Part shown: in pieces, positions 39,176 to 48,977 of the stretch
Numbering within the stretch: the stretch's first letter is position 1
Layout of the letters: every line of letters starts with the position of its first letter
Source: Halomonas cupida
GTDB taxonomy: Bacteria; Pseudomonadota; Gammaproteobacteria; Pseudomonadales; Halomonadaceae
Length of the DNA: 64,000 nt
Assembly: GCF_900142755.1 (NCBI RefSeq)
Contig: NZ_FRCA01000007.1
Coordinates: 1 to 64,000, forward strand
Direction: 5' to 3'
The notes under the pieces: model-generated
Told to the model about the DNA's origin: nothing
Databases searched by the model: none
What the model saw: the letters and a program-made list of their open reading frames with translations, nothing else
Program-made: the position numbers and the translations under genes

Positions 39176-39266
39176 GACAATAGCCCATCGAATATCCCGC
39201 GCCCGCGCCTTCACCAAAGATGGCTGGGCGCGTATGATATGCAACCCTTGATCCAGGACCAGATAC

Positions 39267-40325
39267 ATGTCCGACACTCGCCCACTGCCCAGCATCGGCC
39301 CACATCGTCTAACCAGCCGCGTGATTCTCGCACCCATGGCTGGGGTGACCGATCGGCCATTCCGCGCCCTGTGCCGACAACTGGGGGCGGGATTGGTGGT
39401 AGGCGAGATGCTGATCGCCGATCCAGCGCTGTGGAACACGCGTAAATCACGCCTGCGCATGGATCATCGTGGCGAGCCGGGGCCTCGCGCGGTACAGATT
39501 GCCGGCGGCGATGCCGAGATGCTGGCCACTGCGGCCAGGCTGAATGCCGATCAGGGCGCCGAGATCATCGACATCAACATGGGCTGCCCAGCCAAGAAGG
39601 TCTGCAACAAGGCCGCCGGCTCTGCCCTGCTGCGTGATGAAACATTGGTAGCGGAGATACTCGAGGCGGTGGTCAAGTCCGTGGACATCCCGGTGACGCT
39701 GAAGATTCGTACCGGCTGGTGCGCTGACAGCAACAATGCCGTGCGGGTCGCCCGAATGGCAGAGGATTGCGGCATCCAGGCCCTGGCCGTGCATGGCCGC
39801 CATCGCCAGCAGCGTTACAGAGGCGAAGCCGAGTACGACACCATCGCTGAAGTTGCATCTCGCGTGCAGATTCCGGTCTTTGCCAATGGCGATATTACAT
39901 CACCTGACAAGGCTCGCGCCGTGCTCGACTATACTGGTGCGAATGCGGTGATGATCGGCCGTGGCGCTCAGGGGAATCCCTGGATCTTCCGCGAGATCGA
40001 TCACTACCTGCAACATGGCAAAAGGCTGGCCGCCCCGAGCCTCACCGAGCGCTGCGACGTGCTCGGAGGACACCTCCACGCCCTGCATGCCTTCTACGGA
40101 GAGCATATGGGTGTACGTATCGCCCGCAAGCACCTGGGCTGGTATCTGGAGGGAGATACTCGCCTCGATGAGGACTCGCGACGCCAGCTACGCGCCACTT
40201 TCAATGGCCTGGACAGTCCCCAGTGCCAACTGGATTTTATCGACGAACTCTTTCGTCACGACCCAGCCGACGCCCCCGAGCGGGTGGCGAGGGCCGTGGC
40301 ACACCATGGAATCCGCGCCGCATGA
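39267..40325 (+). CDS. dusB: tRNA-dihydrouridine synthase B
   Basis: A 352-residue flavin enzyme that reduces uridine in the tRNA D-loop. It starts with the conserved LAPMAGVTDRPFR, and the catalytic Cys is in MGCPAKKVCNKAAG. The last four bases overlap fis (ATGA), the classical dusB-fis operon in which fis expression depends on dusB translation. Confidence 0.96.
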   Translation: MSDTRPLPSIGPHRLTSRVILAPMAGVTDRPFRALCRQLGAGLVVGEMLIADPALWNTRKSRLRMDHRGEPGPRAVQIAGGDAEMLATAARLNADQGAEIIDINMGCPAKKVCNKAAGSALLRDETLVAEILEAVVKSVDIPVTLKIRTGWCADSNNAVRVARMAEDCGIQALAVHGRHRQQRYRGEAEYDTIAEVASRVQIPVFANGDITSPDKARAVLDYTGANAVMIGRGAQGNPWIFREIDHYLQHGKRLAAPSLTERCDVLGGHLHALHAFYGEHMGVRIARKHLGWYLEGDTRLDEDSRRQLRATFNGLDSPQCQLDFIDELFRHDPADAPERVARAVAHHGIRAA

Positions 40326-40654
40326 CTAGCCGACAAACCATAGATCAGACGTCATCGTTCTCCACACTGGGCGACGCCAACCAGGATCTTGACGGTCTGG
40401 CCCCCACCGATATGGCCAGCAGCGATGACCGACCGTTGCGAGAAGCCGTGCTGTGGTCCATGCGACGCTACTTCAATCATCTTGATGGCGGCACCGTGAC
40501 CGACCTGCATGCCATGGTACTGGCCGAGGTCGAGGCACCGCTGCTGTCATCCGTGCTCGAGTACACCAACGGCAACCAGACCCGCGCCGCCGAGATGCTC
40601 GGCCTCAATCGCGGCACGCTGCGCAAGAAGCTCAAGCATTACGACCTGATCTAG
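40322..40654 (+). CDS. fis: DNA-binding protein Fis
   Basis: A 110-residue nucleoid protein. The C-terminal helix-turn-helix ([18 protein letters not shown]) and [13 protein letters not shown] are conserved. It is somewhat longer than E. coli Fis (98) through an acidic N-terminal extension. It starts in the dusB stop codon. It bends DNA and activates rRNA and tRNA promoters in fast growth; the tRNA-Leu promoter at 52525 is a possible target. Confidence 0.95.
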   Translation: MTSRQTIDQTSSFSTLGDANQDLDGLAPTDMASSDDRPLREAVLWSMRRYFNHLDGGTVTDLHAMVLAEVEAPLLSSVLEYTNGNQTRAAEMLGLNRGTLRKKLKHYDLI

Positions 40655-40681
40655 AGGAAGGGAGCCAATGGCTCCCTTCCT
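40655..40681 (+). terminator. Terminator of dusB-fis
   Basis: Twelve-bp stem AGGAAGGGAGCC / GGCTCCCTTCCT with loop AAT immediately after the fis stop, followed by GCGTTTG. Confidence 0.75.
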
Positions 40682-40734
40682 GCGTTTGCTCCAGCCAACC
40701 ATTCGATCATCTGACTGCAATAGAGACCTACCCC

Positions 40735-42315
40735 ATGGCCCATTCCTCTCCCATCGCCATTCGCCGCGCCCTGATCAGCGTGTCGGACAAGACCGGGATC
40801 GTCGACTTCGCGCGTGCCCTTCAGGACCAGGGCGTTGAACTGCTCTCTACCGGCGGCACCTTCCGCCTGCTCAGCGAGCAGGGTATTGCGGTGACCGAAG
40901 TCTCCGAGCACACCGGCTTCCCCGAAATCATGGGCGGTCGCGTCAAGACCCTGCACCCGACCATTCACGGCGGCATTCTGGGCCGCCGCGGGCAGGATGA
41001 CGAGGTCATGGAGCAGCATGGCATTGCCCCCATCGATATGGTGGTGGTCAACCTCTACCCCTTCGCCGAGACCATCGCGCGTCCAGACTGCACCCTCGAG
41101 GACGCCATCGAGAACATCGATATCGGTGGCCCGACCATGGTTCGTGCCTGTGCCAAGAACCATGCCTGGACATCGATCGTGGTCAACGCCGGTGATTATT
41201 CTCGGGTGATTGACGAAATGCGCAGCAACAGCGGCGCACTCGGCCAGGCCACGCGCTTCGATCTCGCCGTCAAGGCCTTCGAGCACACTGCCGGCTACGA
41301 CAGCGCCATCGCGGACTACCTCGGTCGCCTGGTGGAAGACGCCGAGGATGGCTTCCCGCGCACCTGGAACATGCAGTTGATGCGCAAGCAGTCGATGCGT
41401 TACGGCGAGAATCCGCACCAGAAGGCAGCCTTCTACGTCGACCCGAGGGCCAGCGAGCCCAGCGTGTCCACCGCCGTTACCCTGCAGGGCAAGCCGCTGT
41501 CCTTCAACAACGTGGCCGACACCGATGCTGCCTTCGAATGCGTCAAGAGCTTCACCGAAACGGCCTGTGTCATCGTCAAGCATGCCAACCCCTGCGGTGT
41601 CGCGGTTGGCGATAGCGCACTGGCAGCCTATGACAAGGCTTTTGCTACCGACCCGACCAGCGCCTTCGGCGGCATCATCGCCTTCAACGTACCGCTTGAT
41701 GCCGAGACAGCTCGTGCCATCATCGATCGTCAGTTCGTCGAAGTGATCATCGCCCCGGGCGTCAGCGACGAGGCCAGCGCCATCGTTGCCGAGAAGAAGA
41801 ATGTCCGCCTGCTCGATGTCAGCGCCAACTGGTCGAACAAGCCAGATGCGGGACTCGACCTCAAGCGCGTCACCGGCGGCCTGCTGGTTCAGGACCGCGA
41901 CCTCGGCATGGTCAGCCGCGACGACCTCACCGTTGTCAGCGAGCGCGTGCCCACCGAGCAGGAAATGCGTGACCTGGAGTTTGCCTGGAAAGTGGCCAAG
42001 TACGTCAAGTCCAATGCCATCGTCTACGCCCGTGAAGGCCAGACCATTGGCGTCGGCGCCGGCCAGATGAGCCGTGTCTACTCGGCACGCATTGCCGGCA
42101 TCAAGGCCGCCGATGAAGGCCTGTCGGTACCGGGATCAGTGATGGCCAGCGATGCCTTCTTCCCGTTCCGTGACGGCATCGACGCCGCCGCCAGCGCCGG
42201 CATTTCGGCCGTGATCCAGCCGGGCGGTTCAATGCGTGACCAGGAAGTGATCGACGCCGCCAACGAAGCCGGTATCGCCATGGTATTTACCGGGATGCGT
42301 CACTTCCGGCACTGA
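40735..42315 (+). CDS. purH: Bifunctional AICAR formyltransferase / IMP cyclohydrolase
   Basis: A 526-residue enzyme for the last two steps of purine synthesis. The N-terminal cyclohydrolase domain shows [17 protein letters not shown] and [14 protein letters not shown]; the C-terminal formyltransferase has [11 protein letters not shown] and ends [10 protein letters not shown]. The length agrees with E. coli (529). A terminator follows at 42391. Confidence 0.97.
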   Translation: MAHSSPIAIRRALISVSDKTGIVDFARALQDQGVELLSTGGTFRLLSEQGIAVTEVSEHTGFPEIMGGRVKTLHPTIHGGILGRRGQDDEVMEQHGIAPIDMVVVNLYPFAETIARPDCTLEDAIENIDIGGPTMVRACAKNHAWTSIVVNAGDYSRVIDEMRSNSGALGQATRFDLAVKAFEHTAGYDSAIADYLGRLVEDAEDGFPRTWNMQLMRKQSMRYGENPHQKAAFYVDPRASEPSVSTAVTLQGKPLSFNNVADTDAAFECVKSFTETACVIVKHANPCGVAVGDSALAAYDKAFATDPTSAFGGIIAFNVPLDAETARAIIDRQFVEVIIAPGVSDEASAIVAEKKNVRLLDVSANWSNKPDAGLDLKRVTGGLLVQDRDLGMVSRDDLTVVSERVPTEQEMRDLEFAWKVAKYVKSNAIVYAREGQTIGVGAGQMSRVYSARIAGIKAADEGLSVPGSVMASDAFFPFRDGIDAAASAGISAVIQPGGSMRDQEVIDAANEAGIAMVFTGMRHFRH

Positions 42316-42375
42316 AGGCTCCGAGCTCCGAGCTGCGAGCGGTCTGGTGCCGCTCCATGGACCACGGGCAGGAAC
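42316..42375. repeat. Second copy of the heptad-linked dispersed repeat
   Basis: Begins one base after the purH stop with CCGAGCT-type heptads, then GCTGCGAGCGGTCTGGTGCC and CCATGGACCACGGGCA, matching the minus strand of 29850-29893. The orientation is opposite to the copy at 29850. Confidence 0.65.
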
Positions 42376-42390
42376 CTGGAACAGAGATAG

Positions 42391-42423
42391 ACAAGACCAG
42401 CAGCTTCAAGCTGCTGGTCTTGT
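42391..42423 (+). terminator. Terminator of purH
   Basis: Fifteen-to-sixteen-bp stem (ACAAGACCAGCAGCTT / AGCTGCTGGTCTTGT) with almost no loop, then CGACTTT. It is close to a perfect palindrome and could work in both directions. Confidence 0.75.
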
Positions 42424-42500
42424 CGACTTTCTGACGAACAATCCTCTACTTCCCGAGCGGGACGCAGACAAAAGGGTTTGAAGTTTCACTTACCACTCAA

Positions 42501-42756
42501 TAAGCCGCAAACCCCAAGGCCAGGGGTTAACTTACGGCTTATGACTTACAGCTTATAGCCTGCGGCCAACTCATAGCTCGCGACCCACATGGACGTGGGA
42601 AGTGCGTGTTCGTGTCGGGAACACGAATAGCCGACCCATATAGCTATAGGACGCGCCCATCTTCATCGGGAACCAACATCGGCCAGCTCATAGCCTATAG
42701 CTCGCGACCCACAGGGATGTGGGAAGTGCCCATGTTCGTCGGGAACGAACATGGGC
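42501..42756. repeat. Hairpin-rich repeat cluster between purH and gabD
   Basis: This non-coding stretch holds: a two-part hairpin TAAGCCG..AACCCC/GGGGTT..CGGCTTA (42501-42541); two units of about 70 bases starting TAGCTCGCGACCCACA, each with a CCCAC/GTGGG hairpin; and three versions of a second hairpin, the last perfect (GCCCATGTTCGT / ACGAACATGGGC, 42728-42756). The last may terminate gabD. AGCTCATAGC/AGCTCGTAGC motifs link it to the heptad family. Confidence 0.7.
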
Positions 42757-42769
42757 CAGCTCGTAGCCA

Positions 42770-44230
42770 TTATTCCCCGAGATCAATACACAGATACTTG
42801 GTCTCGAGGAACTCTTCCAGGCCCTGGTGGCCACCTTCACGCCCCAGACCCGATGCCTTTACACCGCCGAAGGGTGCTGCAGCATTGGAAATCATGCCCG
42901 TGTTGATACCCAGCATGCCATATTCCAGCGCATCGGCGAGACGCCACGTACGACCCATATCACGGGTATAGAAATACGCCGCCAGGCCATACTCGGTATC
43001 ATTGGCCATGCTCACCGCTTCGGCTTCGTCGTCAAAGGCAAAGACCGCGGCCAGAGGCCCGAAGGTCTCCTCGCTGGCCACCTTCATCTTCGCGGTAGCG
43101 CCACTGATCAAGGTCGGGGTGAAGAAGTTGCCACCCAGTGGGTGTGGGTGCCCACCGATCCACAGTTCCGCACCGCTGTCCACGGCATCCTGAACATGCT
43201 CGTTGACCTTGGCCACCGCCTTGTCATCGATCAATGGGCCGATATTGACGCCACTCTGGGTGCCATCACCCACGTTCAGCTCACTGTTCATGGCTACCGC
43301 CAGCTTCTCGCTGAAGGCATTGACCACGCTGGACTGCACCAGGAAACGGTTGGTGCACACACAGGTCTGGCCGGCATTGCGGAACTTGGCCGCCATGGCA
43401 CCGGTCACCGCGGCATCGAGATCCGCGTCCTCGAAGACAATGAAGGGGGCATTGCCGCCCAGCTCCAGAGAAATCTTCTGGATGTGCTGTGCGGCCTGAG
43501 CCATCAAGCTACGACCCACTTCGGTCGAGCCGGTGAAGGTCACCTTGCGCACAACGGGAGATTCGGTCAGCGCACTGGCAATTTCACTGGCGGCACCAGG
43601 CACGACATTGAACACGCCGCGCGGTACCCCGGCACGCTCGGCAAGCAGCGCCAACGCCGTGGCCGACAGCGGTGTCTGGCTCGCCGGCTTGCAGACGATG
43701 GTGCAGCCTGCAGCCAGTGCCGCTCCCGCCTTGCGAGTGATCATGGCTGCCGGGAAGTTCCAGGGCGTGATGGCACCGCACACCCCCACCGGGTGTTTGG
43801 TGACAACAATACGTTGATTGGCATGGGCTGCCGGAATGGTCTCGCCATAGACACGGCGACCTTCCTCGGCGAACCAGCGCAGGAAGCTGGCGGCATAGGC
43901 GATCTCACCAGCGGCTTCCTTGAGCGGCTTGCCCTGCTCCAGCGTCATGATGGTAGCCAGCTCATCCTGATGTTCGAGCATCAGCTCATACCATTTCATC
44001 AGGATATCGGCACGCTGCTGAGCGGACAGGGCTCGCCAGGCAGGCAAGGCGGCATCGGCAGCCGCAATGGCAGTTTCGGTTTCTGCACGACCAAGGCGAG
44101 GTACCTGGGCGATTACCTCACCGGTGGCCGGGTTCACAACATCAATCTGCTCATCACCGTCTGCGGCGACCCAACTGCCGTCGATATAGGCAAAGGGACG
44201 AAACAGCGGCATGTCCTGTAGCGAAGTCAT
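42770..44230 (-). CDS. gabD: NAD(P)-dependent succinate-semialdehyde dehydrogenase
   Basis: A 486-residue aldehyde dehydrogenase. Catalytic Glu in SLELGGNAPFIVFED and Cys in FRNAGQTCVCTNR (the CxC pair is typical of SSADH enzymes). The N-terminal MPLFRPFAYIDGSW and C-terminal GGVKASGLGREGG fit the GabD subgroup. The ATG at 44230 has AGGAG 8 bases before it. No gabT is adjacent, so the substrate is inferred from similarity; related semialdehydes remain possible. Confidence 0.85.
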   Translation of the reverse strand: MTSLQDMPLFRPFAYIDGSWVAADGDEQIDVVNPATGEVIAQVPRLGRAETETAIAAADAALPAWRALSAQQRADILMKWYELMLEHQDELATIMTLEQGKPLKEAAGEIAYAASFLRWFAEEGRRVYGETIPAAHANQRIVVTKHPVGVCGAITPWNFPAAMITRKAGAALAAGCTIVCKPASQTPLSATALALLAERAGVPRGVFNVVPGAASEIASALTESPVVRKVTFTGSTEVGRSLMAQAAQHIQKISLELGGNAPFIVFEDADLDAAVTGAMAAKFRNAGQTCVCTNRFLVQSSVVNAFSEKLAVAMNSELNVGDGTQSGVNIGPLIDDKAVAKVNEHVQDAVDSGAELWIGGHPHPLGGNFFTPTLISGATAKMKVASEETFGPLAAVFAFDDEAEAVSMANDTEYGLAAYFYTRDMGRTWRLADALEYGMLGINTGMISNAAAPFGGVKASGLGREGGHQGLEEFLETKYLCIDLGE

Positions 44231-44332
44231 CGGGGAGCTCCTGGGGAACAGCAATGGATAATCACTTCCATGCTAAGCGCTACGCCCCCGGATAGCCAAC
44301 CTGTTCGCTACTCAAGATTCACCAGAACCAGA

Positions 44333-44779
44333 TCAGGATTTATCTGAATCTCGCCCGGGGAGTTGCAGATTTTCCCGCTGCCGCGTCTGGCGTGACGCCG
44401 AGAGAGTCACCGACACCGAGTCTGCAAAGCGCAGCGCATGCGGCTTGTCGATCTCGAGCTGGGTCGTCAGTACCTGTTCATGGCTCATGATCAGGTCGAG
44501 CAGCTCACGGGTCATTCGTTCCAGCAGCATGAAACGATTGCCCTCGACATGGGCGATGATTTCCTTGGTGATGGTGCGGTAGTTCAGCGCCTGTTCGATC
44601 TGGTCGAAGGCCACTGCCTCATCGGCCGGATAGCGAATCACCGCATTGATGATCACATCCTGCAGATTGCGCACTTCCTCATCCTTGATACCGATATAAG
44701 TTCTCAGGCGCAGATTCTTGATGCGTATCGTTGCCAGCGAATGATCGAGGTGCTGATCGTCCAATACATGTAACGCCAT
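44333..44779 (-). CDS. folX: Dihydroneopterin triphosphate 2'-epimerase
   Basis: A 148-residue protein with the FolX-specific pattern [30 protein letters not shown] and [19 protein letters not shown], rather than FolB. It makes dihydromonapterin triphosphate, leading to tetrahydromonapterin. AGGAGG precedes the ATG. folE lies 87 bases upstream on the same strand, so both act in one pterin branch. Confidence 0.92.
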   Translation of the reverse strand: MALHVLDDQHLDHSLATIRIKNLRLRTYIGIKDEEVRNLQDVIINAVIRYPADEAVAFDQIEQALNYRTITKEIIAHVEGNRFMLLERMTRELLDLIMSHEQVLTTQLEIDKPHALRFADSVSVTLSASRQTRQRENLQLPGRDSDKS

Positions 44780-44866
44780 CCCGTCCTCCTTGAGTTGTTG
44801 TGGATTGTGGCCTGGAATTCAGCCAACAAGTGCAGCGTGTGGCGGCATTTCGCCGCCAACCTGGTC

Positions 44867-45424
44867 TCAGCGACCATTTACTAGAGTCAGGAATTCCTGG
44901 CGCGTCGTCGCCTTTTCGCGGAAGGCCCCCAGCATGACAGAGGAAGTCATGCTGGAATTCTGCTTCTCGACGCCGCGCATCATCATGCATAGATGACGAG
45001 CCTCAATCACCACCGCAACGCCCTGGGCATTGGTCACCTGCTGTACCGCATCGGCAATCTGCCGAGTCAGATTCTCCTGAATCTGCATGCGACGCGCATA
45101 CATGTCGACGATACGGGCGAACTTCGAGAGTCCCAATACCTTGCCGTTGGGAAGATAAGCGATGTGGCACTTGCCAATGAACGGCAATAGATGGTGTTCG
45201 CACATCGAATACAACTCGATGTCCTTGACCAACACCATCTCGTCGGTCTCGGAGCTGAATACCGCTCCATTGACGATCTCCTCAAGCGACTGGGTGTAGC
45301 CACGATTGAGAAACTGCATGGCCTTGGCCGCGCGCCGAGGAGTATCGACAAGACCCTCACGGTCCGGATCTTCACCCAGTTCCGTGATGATACCGCGATA
45401 GTGGTTGGCAAGAGTGTCGGTCAT
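44867..45424 (-). CDS. folE: GTP cyclohydrolase I
   Basis: A 185-residue enzyme making dihydroneopterin triphosphate. The zinc Cys and His are in [14 protein letters not shown], the second Cys in [13 protein letters not shown], and [17 protein letters not shown] is conserved. It is slightly shorter than E. coli FolE (222). With folX downstream it probably feeds tetrahydromonapterin, the cofactor of phenylalanine hydroxylase in related bacteria, as well as folate. The 338-base gap upstream (45425-45762) shows no gene. Confidence 0.94.
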   Translation of the reverse strand: MTDTLANHYRGIITELGEDPDREGLVDTPRRAAKAMQFLNRGYTQSLEEIVNGAVFSSETDEMVLVKDIELYSMCEHHLLPFIGKCHIAYLPNGKVLGLSKFARIVDMYARRMQIQENLTRQIADAVQQVTNAQGVAVVIEARHLCMMMRGVEKQNSSMTSSVMLGAFREKATTRQEFLTLVNGR

Positions 45425-45762
45425 TGTTGGGCCCTTCAGGGGAAATCCAGCAAACGGCTGCGATGGCGCTTGGCCATCACATTGCGAATGGCTGATGCAG
45501 GTTTCACACTCGCGCCTCTACTGGTCTCATCCAGAGAACAGAGCACGCGAGCAATGCAGTCCGGTAATCGACGCAGCACAAACCGTTGGGTCTACACCGT
45601 GCCGAACGAAAGATGTGGCGGCTTGCCATATTGCGTCGAGAGCTCATATACAACTCCTGTACTCTTTCAGTACAACCGAGCACATCGTCGAGCGCAACGT
45701 ACAACCGAGCCACATGGCGGCATAGTTTACCTCAGGCAACGTCGCTACGCAGCGCCTTGCAT

Positions 45763-46749
45763 TCATGCCAGCCAGCGTGGTGCCTGATCCATTGCCAGAC
45801 GCTGATGTTCCAGTTGGCGAATGTGGCTATCCCAGAACTCGGCGCCGCTGATCCAGGGGAAGGCTGCAGGAAATGCCGGATCTTCCCAGCGCGATACGAT
45901 CCACGCGCTGTGGCGAACCAGCCGCAATGCTCTGAGTGGTTCCATCAACGCCAACTCGCTCCGGTCGAACTCGCGAGCCTGCTCGTACCCCTCGACCACT
46001 TCGCTGTATTGCATGAAACGCTCCTCGGCATCCTCCGCCGTCAGCAGCATCCATAGGTCCTGTACGGCAGGCGCCATCAGCGCATCATCGAAGTCGACCA
46101 GGGCAAAGTGCTCATCACGACCAAGCATATTGCCGATATGGCAGTCGCCATGGACTCGCAGCCAGGCAACACTCTTCCAATCGATGGCGTCCAACTGCCG
46201 AAGCATAGCGGCAGAGATACGCTCGTATGCCTGGCGCTGGCGGCGATCCATCCAGTTGCCGGAGAGCACCACCTCACCCGCCTGGCGGGCCATGTTCACC
46301 GGGTCCAGCGACAGACGCTGGGTAAAGGCCGAACGTTCGCCAACCGCATGCATCTGGCCAATCAGCTCCCCCAGCACGAACAGATGCGACGGATTTTCCA
46401 GTTCAGGCGCCTGACCGCTCAATTGTGGAAACAATGCCAACCGAAAGCCTTCCACATGATGCAGGCTTTCTCCGTCATCATTGCGCCAGGGGGCCCCCAC
46501 CGGAACCCCGGCGTCAGCCAGCTCGAACAGCCAGTCGTGTTCTTCCTGAATCTGGGCGTCGGTCCAGCGTCCCGGGCGGTAGAACTTGACCACCCAACGC
46601 TTGCGCTCCTCGTCATGGACCATGTAGACGCGATTCTCGTAGCTGTTGAGGGCAAAGGGTTCACCCGGCAGCCAGAAGCCCAGCGACTCGATGGCCGATA
46701 CGACCAGTGTTGGAGACAGTTCTGCAAAGGGAGGCAAGGGCGTAGTCAT
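45763..46749 (-). CDS. srkA: Stress response kinase SrkA (YihE/RdoA)
   Basis: A 328-residue choline-kinase-fold Ser/Thr kinase. It shows ENRVYMVHDEERKRWVVKFY with the ATP Lys, the Brenner motif VHGDCHIGNML and the metal loop LVDFDDAL. In E. coli SrkA counters stress-induced death and is linked to dsbA; here the neighbours are folE and comF. The ATG at 46749 is preferred to one five codons upstream. Confidence 0.92.
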   Translation of the reverse strand: MTTPLPPFAELSPTLVVSAIESLGFWLPGEPFALNSYENRVYMVHDEERKRWVVKFYRPGRWTDAQIQEEHDWLFELADAGVPVGAPWRNDDGESLHHVEGFRLALFPQLSGQAPELENPSHLFVLGELIGQMHAVGERSAFTQRLSLDPVNMARQAGEVVLSGNWMDRRQRQAYERISAAMLRQLDAIDWKSVAWLRVHGDCHIGNMLGRDEHFALVDFDDALMAPAVQDLWMLLTAEDAEERFMQYSEVVEGYEQAREFDRSELALMEPLRALRLVRHSAWIVSRWEDPAFPAAFPWISGAEFWDSHIRQLEHQRLAMDQAPRWLA

Positions 46750-46955
46750 GACGACTCCAGGCAAGGTTCCAGCTGCATGTTAGCGTGGTATCCCACAAGT
46801 TGGCATGATTTCAGCGCGTCATACCGGATCGATGACCAAAGCCGCTTGCAGGGAATGGCTGCTCCCCTTGCTAAAAGCGACAACTCCGTCAGCGGCCCGG
46901 TATGGCGCGCCCCCTGGGAGTCATCAGGCGCCGCTGGTGCTGTGTTGCCTCCCTG

Positions 46956-46976
46956 GTCCATATAGTCGATATGGAC
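46956..46976. promoter_or_regulatory. AT-rich inverted repeat upstream of srkA
   Basis: GTCCATAT-AGTCG-ATATGGAC, 207 bases before the srkA start and downstream of comF. It resembles an operator more than a terminator. The rest of 46750-47044 shows no gene. Confidence 0.3.
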
Positions 46977-47044
46977 TACAGGACGCGTCTAGCCCCAGCG
47001 ACGCCTGATGGCTCTGAAACACGATGAACTTGCGGGACACCACA

Positions 47045-47770
47045 CTAGCAGACAGGTGTCCTCGCCATCACCCAGGCATCCACGCGACGGGCACCGGCCT
47101 GCTTACAGCAGCGCGCCAGTTGTTCGATGGTCGCCCCGGTGGTCATTACATCGTCAACCAGCGCCACATGAGCCGGCAGAGGGCCATCGATCACAAAGCT
47201 GCCACGCAGGTTGCGCAACCTGGCGCTGCGAGACAAGCCACGCTGAGCCTGACCGACTCCCCGGCGACGCCGCGCCACCATCACCGGCAACGCCAGATAC
47301 CCCGCCAACTGACATGTCAGCCATTCAGCATGCTCCAGCCCACGTTGCCGCGCCCGCACACCATCCGCAGGTACCGCCAGCAACACATCAGGACGATCGC
47401 CGACCGAATCATCCAGCAGATGCTCGGCAAACAGCGCTACCAGCATATGGCCTGCATGACAGTCAGCATGAAATTTGAAGCGGTGCACCAACCGGGCGAC
47501 TTCCGCATGGTAGAGAAGAGGCGCATGACAGGACGTCAAGGCCGGTGGACGGGCCACACAACGCCCACACAGCTCCGCCGCAGCCGATGTCGGGTGACGT
47601 TGGCCCAGCGGCTCGGCACAGCGCCGACAGGCGTGGTGGTTCCACGGCAGGTGGTGGTGACAGTCCTGACACATCGCCACTGTCCTCCCCTCACCCACAA
47701 GCTTCCTGCGCCGCCGGAGCACCGGTCCACGACACAGCAGACAGCTGCCTTGCAACCAACTGCCCAGCAA
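47045..47770 (-). CDS. comF: ComF family phosphoribosyltransferase-like protein
   Basis: A 241-residue protein with an N-terminal zinc ribbon (CLLC, CQDC, CRRC, CGRC pairs) and a phosphoribosyltransferase domain ending in the PRPP loop VALVDDVMTTGATI. ComF/GntX proteins take part in DNA uptake, probably at the single-strand import step. It diverges from bioB, an arrangement common in pseudomonads. Confidence 0.9.
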   Translation of the reverse strand: MLGSWLQGSCLLCRGPVLRRRRKLVGEGRTVAMCQDCHHHLPWNHHACRRCAEPLGQRHPTSAAAELCGRCVARPPALTSCHAPLLYHAEVARLVHRFKFHADCHAGHMLVALFAEHLLDDSVGDRPDVLLAVPADGVRARQRGLEHAEWLTCQLAGYLALPVMVARRRRGVGQAQRGLSRSARLRNLRGSFVIDGPLPAHVALVDDVMTTGATIEQLARCCKQAGARRVDAWVMARTPVC

Positions 47771-47826
47771 TCTGTTAACCCTGAAATAAAGCCAGGTTGA
47801 CAGCTCCCGCCAAGTCTTTATCCTTC

Positions 47827-47859
47827 GTGTAAACTTCTAAAAACCAGTAGAGTTGACCA
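47827..47859 (+). promoter_or_regulatory. Probable BirA operator at bioB
   Basis: GTGTAAACT and AGTTGACCA are separated by 15 bases, matching the BirA site form TTGTAAACC-N14/15-GGTTTACAA with two and three mismatches. The right half touches the bioB ATG at 47859. Repression by biotinoyl-AMP-bound BirA is inferred. A TTGACA at 47797-47802 may be part of the promoter. Confidence 0.5.
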
Positions 47860-48977
47860 TGACATCGACCTCCCTGTCCGCCATTTCGTCACCCGCTACT
47901 TCATCATCTGCATCCCCCCATCCAGCTCCGGCCAACGGCGGGGTTCGCTACGACTGGTCGCTGGATGACATCGAAACACTGCTGGCTCTGCCCTTCAATG
48001 ATCTACTGTTCCGCGCCCAGCAAGTGCATCGCGAGCACTTCGACCCCAATGCGGTACAGATTTCTACCCTGTTGTCGATCAAGACCGGAGCCTGCCCCGA
48101 AGACTGCAAATACTGCCCGCAGTCGGGCCACTACAACACCGGACTCGGCAAGGAAAAGCTGCTGGAGATCGAGAAGGTCGTCAATCAGGCGCGTGCCGCA
48201 CGCGATGCCGGCGCCAGCCGTTTCTGCATGGGTGCGGCATGGCGCAGCCCTCGTCAGAAGGATCTCGACGTGGTGCTGGAAATGGTTCGCCAGGTCAAGG
48301 CTCTCGGGCTGGAAACCTGCATGACTCTGGGTATGCTCGATGGTGATCAGGCCACGCAATTGGCCGATGCCGGCCTCGACTACTACAACCACAACCTGGA
48401 CACCTCGCCGGAATACTACGGCGAGATCATCACCACTCGCACCTACGGTGAGCGCCTGGAAACTCTGGACAACGTGCGTCAGGCCGGTATGAGCATCTGC
48501 TCCGGCGGCATTGTCGGTATGGGCGAGTCATCCCGCGACCGCGCCTCCCTGCTCCAGCAGTTGGCCAACCTTGATCCACATCCGGAGTCGGTACCGATCA
48601 ACATGCTGGTCAAGGTGGCCGGTACGCCACTGGAAGATGTCGACGACCTCGATCCCCTCGACTTCATTCGCACCATCGCCGTGGCGCGCATTCTGATGCC
48701 GAAAAGCCACGTGCGCCTGTCCGCCGGACGCGAGCAGATGTCGGAATCCACTCAGGCATTGGCCTTCCTCGCCGGTGCCAACTCTATCTTCCACGGCGAG
48801 ACACTGCTGACCACGGCCAACCCGCAGCTGGAACGAGATCGCGCCCTGTTCGACAAGCTTGGCCTGCACCCGGAACAACGCGAAGTCTGCCACAGCGATA
48901 GTGAACAACAGCAACATCTGGAGGCGGCCATCCAGCGTCAGGCCACAGAGTCCCTCTACTACGACGCCAGTGCCTGA
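47859..48977 (+). CDS. bioB: Biotin synthase
   Basis: A 372-residue radical-SAM enzyme converting dethiobiotin to biotin. The cluster motif is [16 protein letters not shown], and [13 protein letters not shown] and RLSAGREQM are conserved. The N-terminus has a 25-residue Ser/Pro-rich extension. The ATG at 47859 is chosen over a TTG two codons upstream. It heads the operon bioB-F-H-C-D, whose genes overlap or are closely spaced. Confidence 0.97.
   Translation: MTSTSLSAISSPATSSSASPHPAPANGGVRYDWSLDDIETLLALPFNDLLFRAQQVHREHFDPNAVQISTLLSIKTGACPEDCKYCPQSGHYNTGLGKEKLLEIEKVVNQARAARDAGASRFCMGAAWRSPRQKDLDVVLEMVRQVKALGLETCMTLGMLDGDQATQLADAGLDYYNHNLDTSPEYYGEIITTRTYGERLETLDNVRQAGMSICSGGIVGMGESSRDRASLLQQLANLDPHPESVPINMLVKVAGTPLEDVDDLDPLDFIRTIAVARILMPKSHVRLSAGREQMSESTQALAFLAGANSIFHGETLLTTANPQLERDRALFDKLGLHPEQREVCHSDSEQQQHLEAAIQRQATESLYYDASA

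Noticed and set aside
45425..45762. A non-coding RNA or riboswitch before folE
   Set aside because: No conserved structure or known aptamer core could be recognised; only a minor TGTACT..AGTACA inverted repeat is present.
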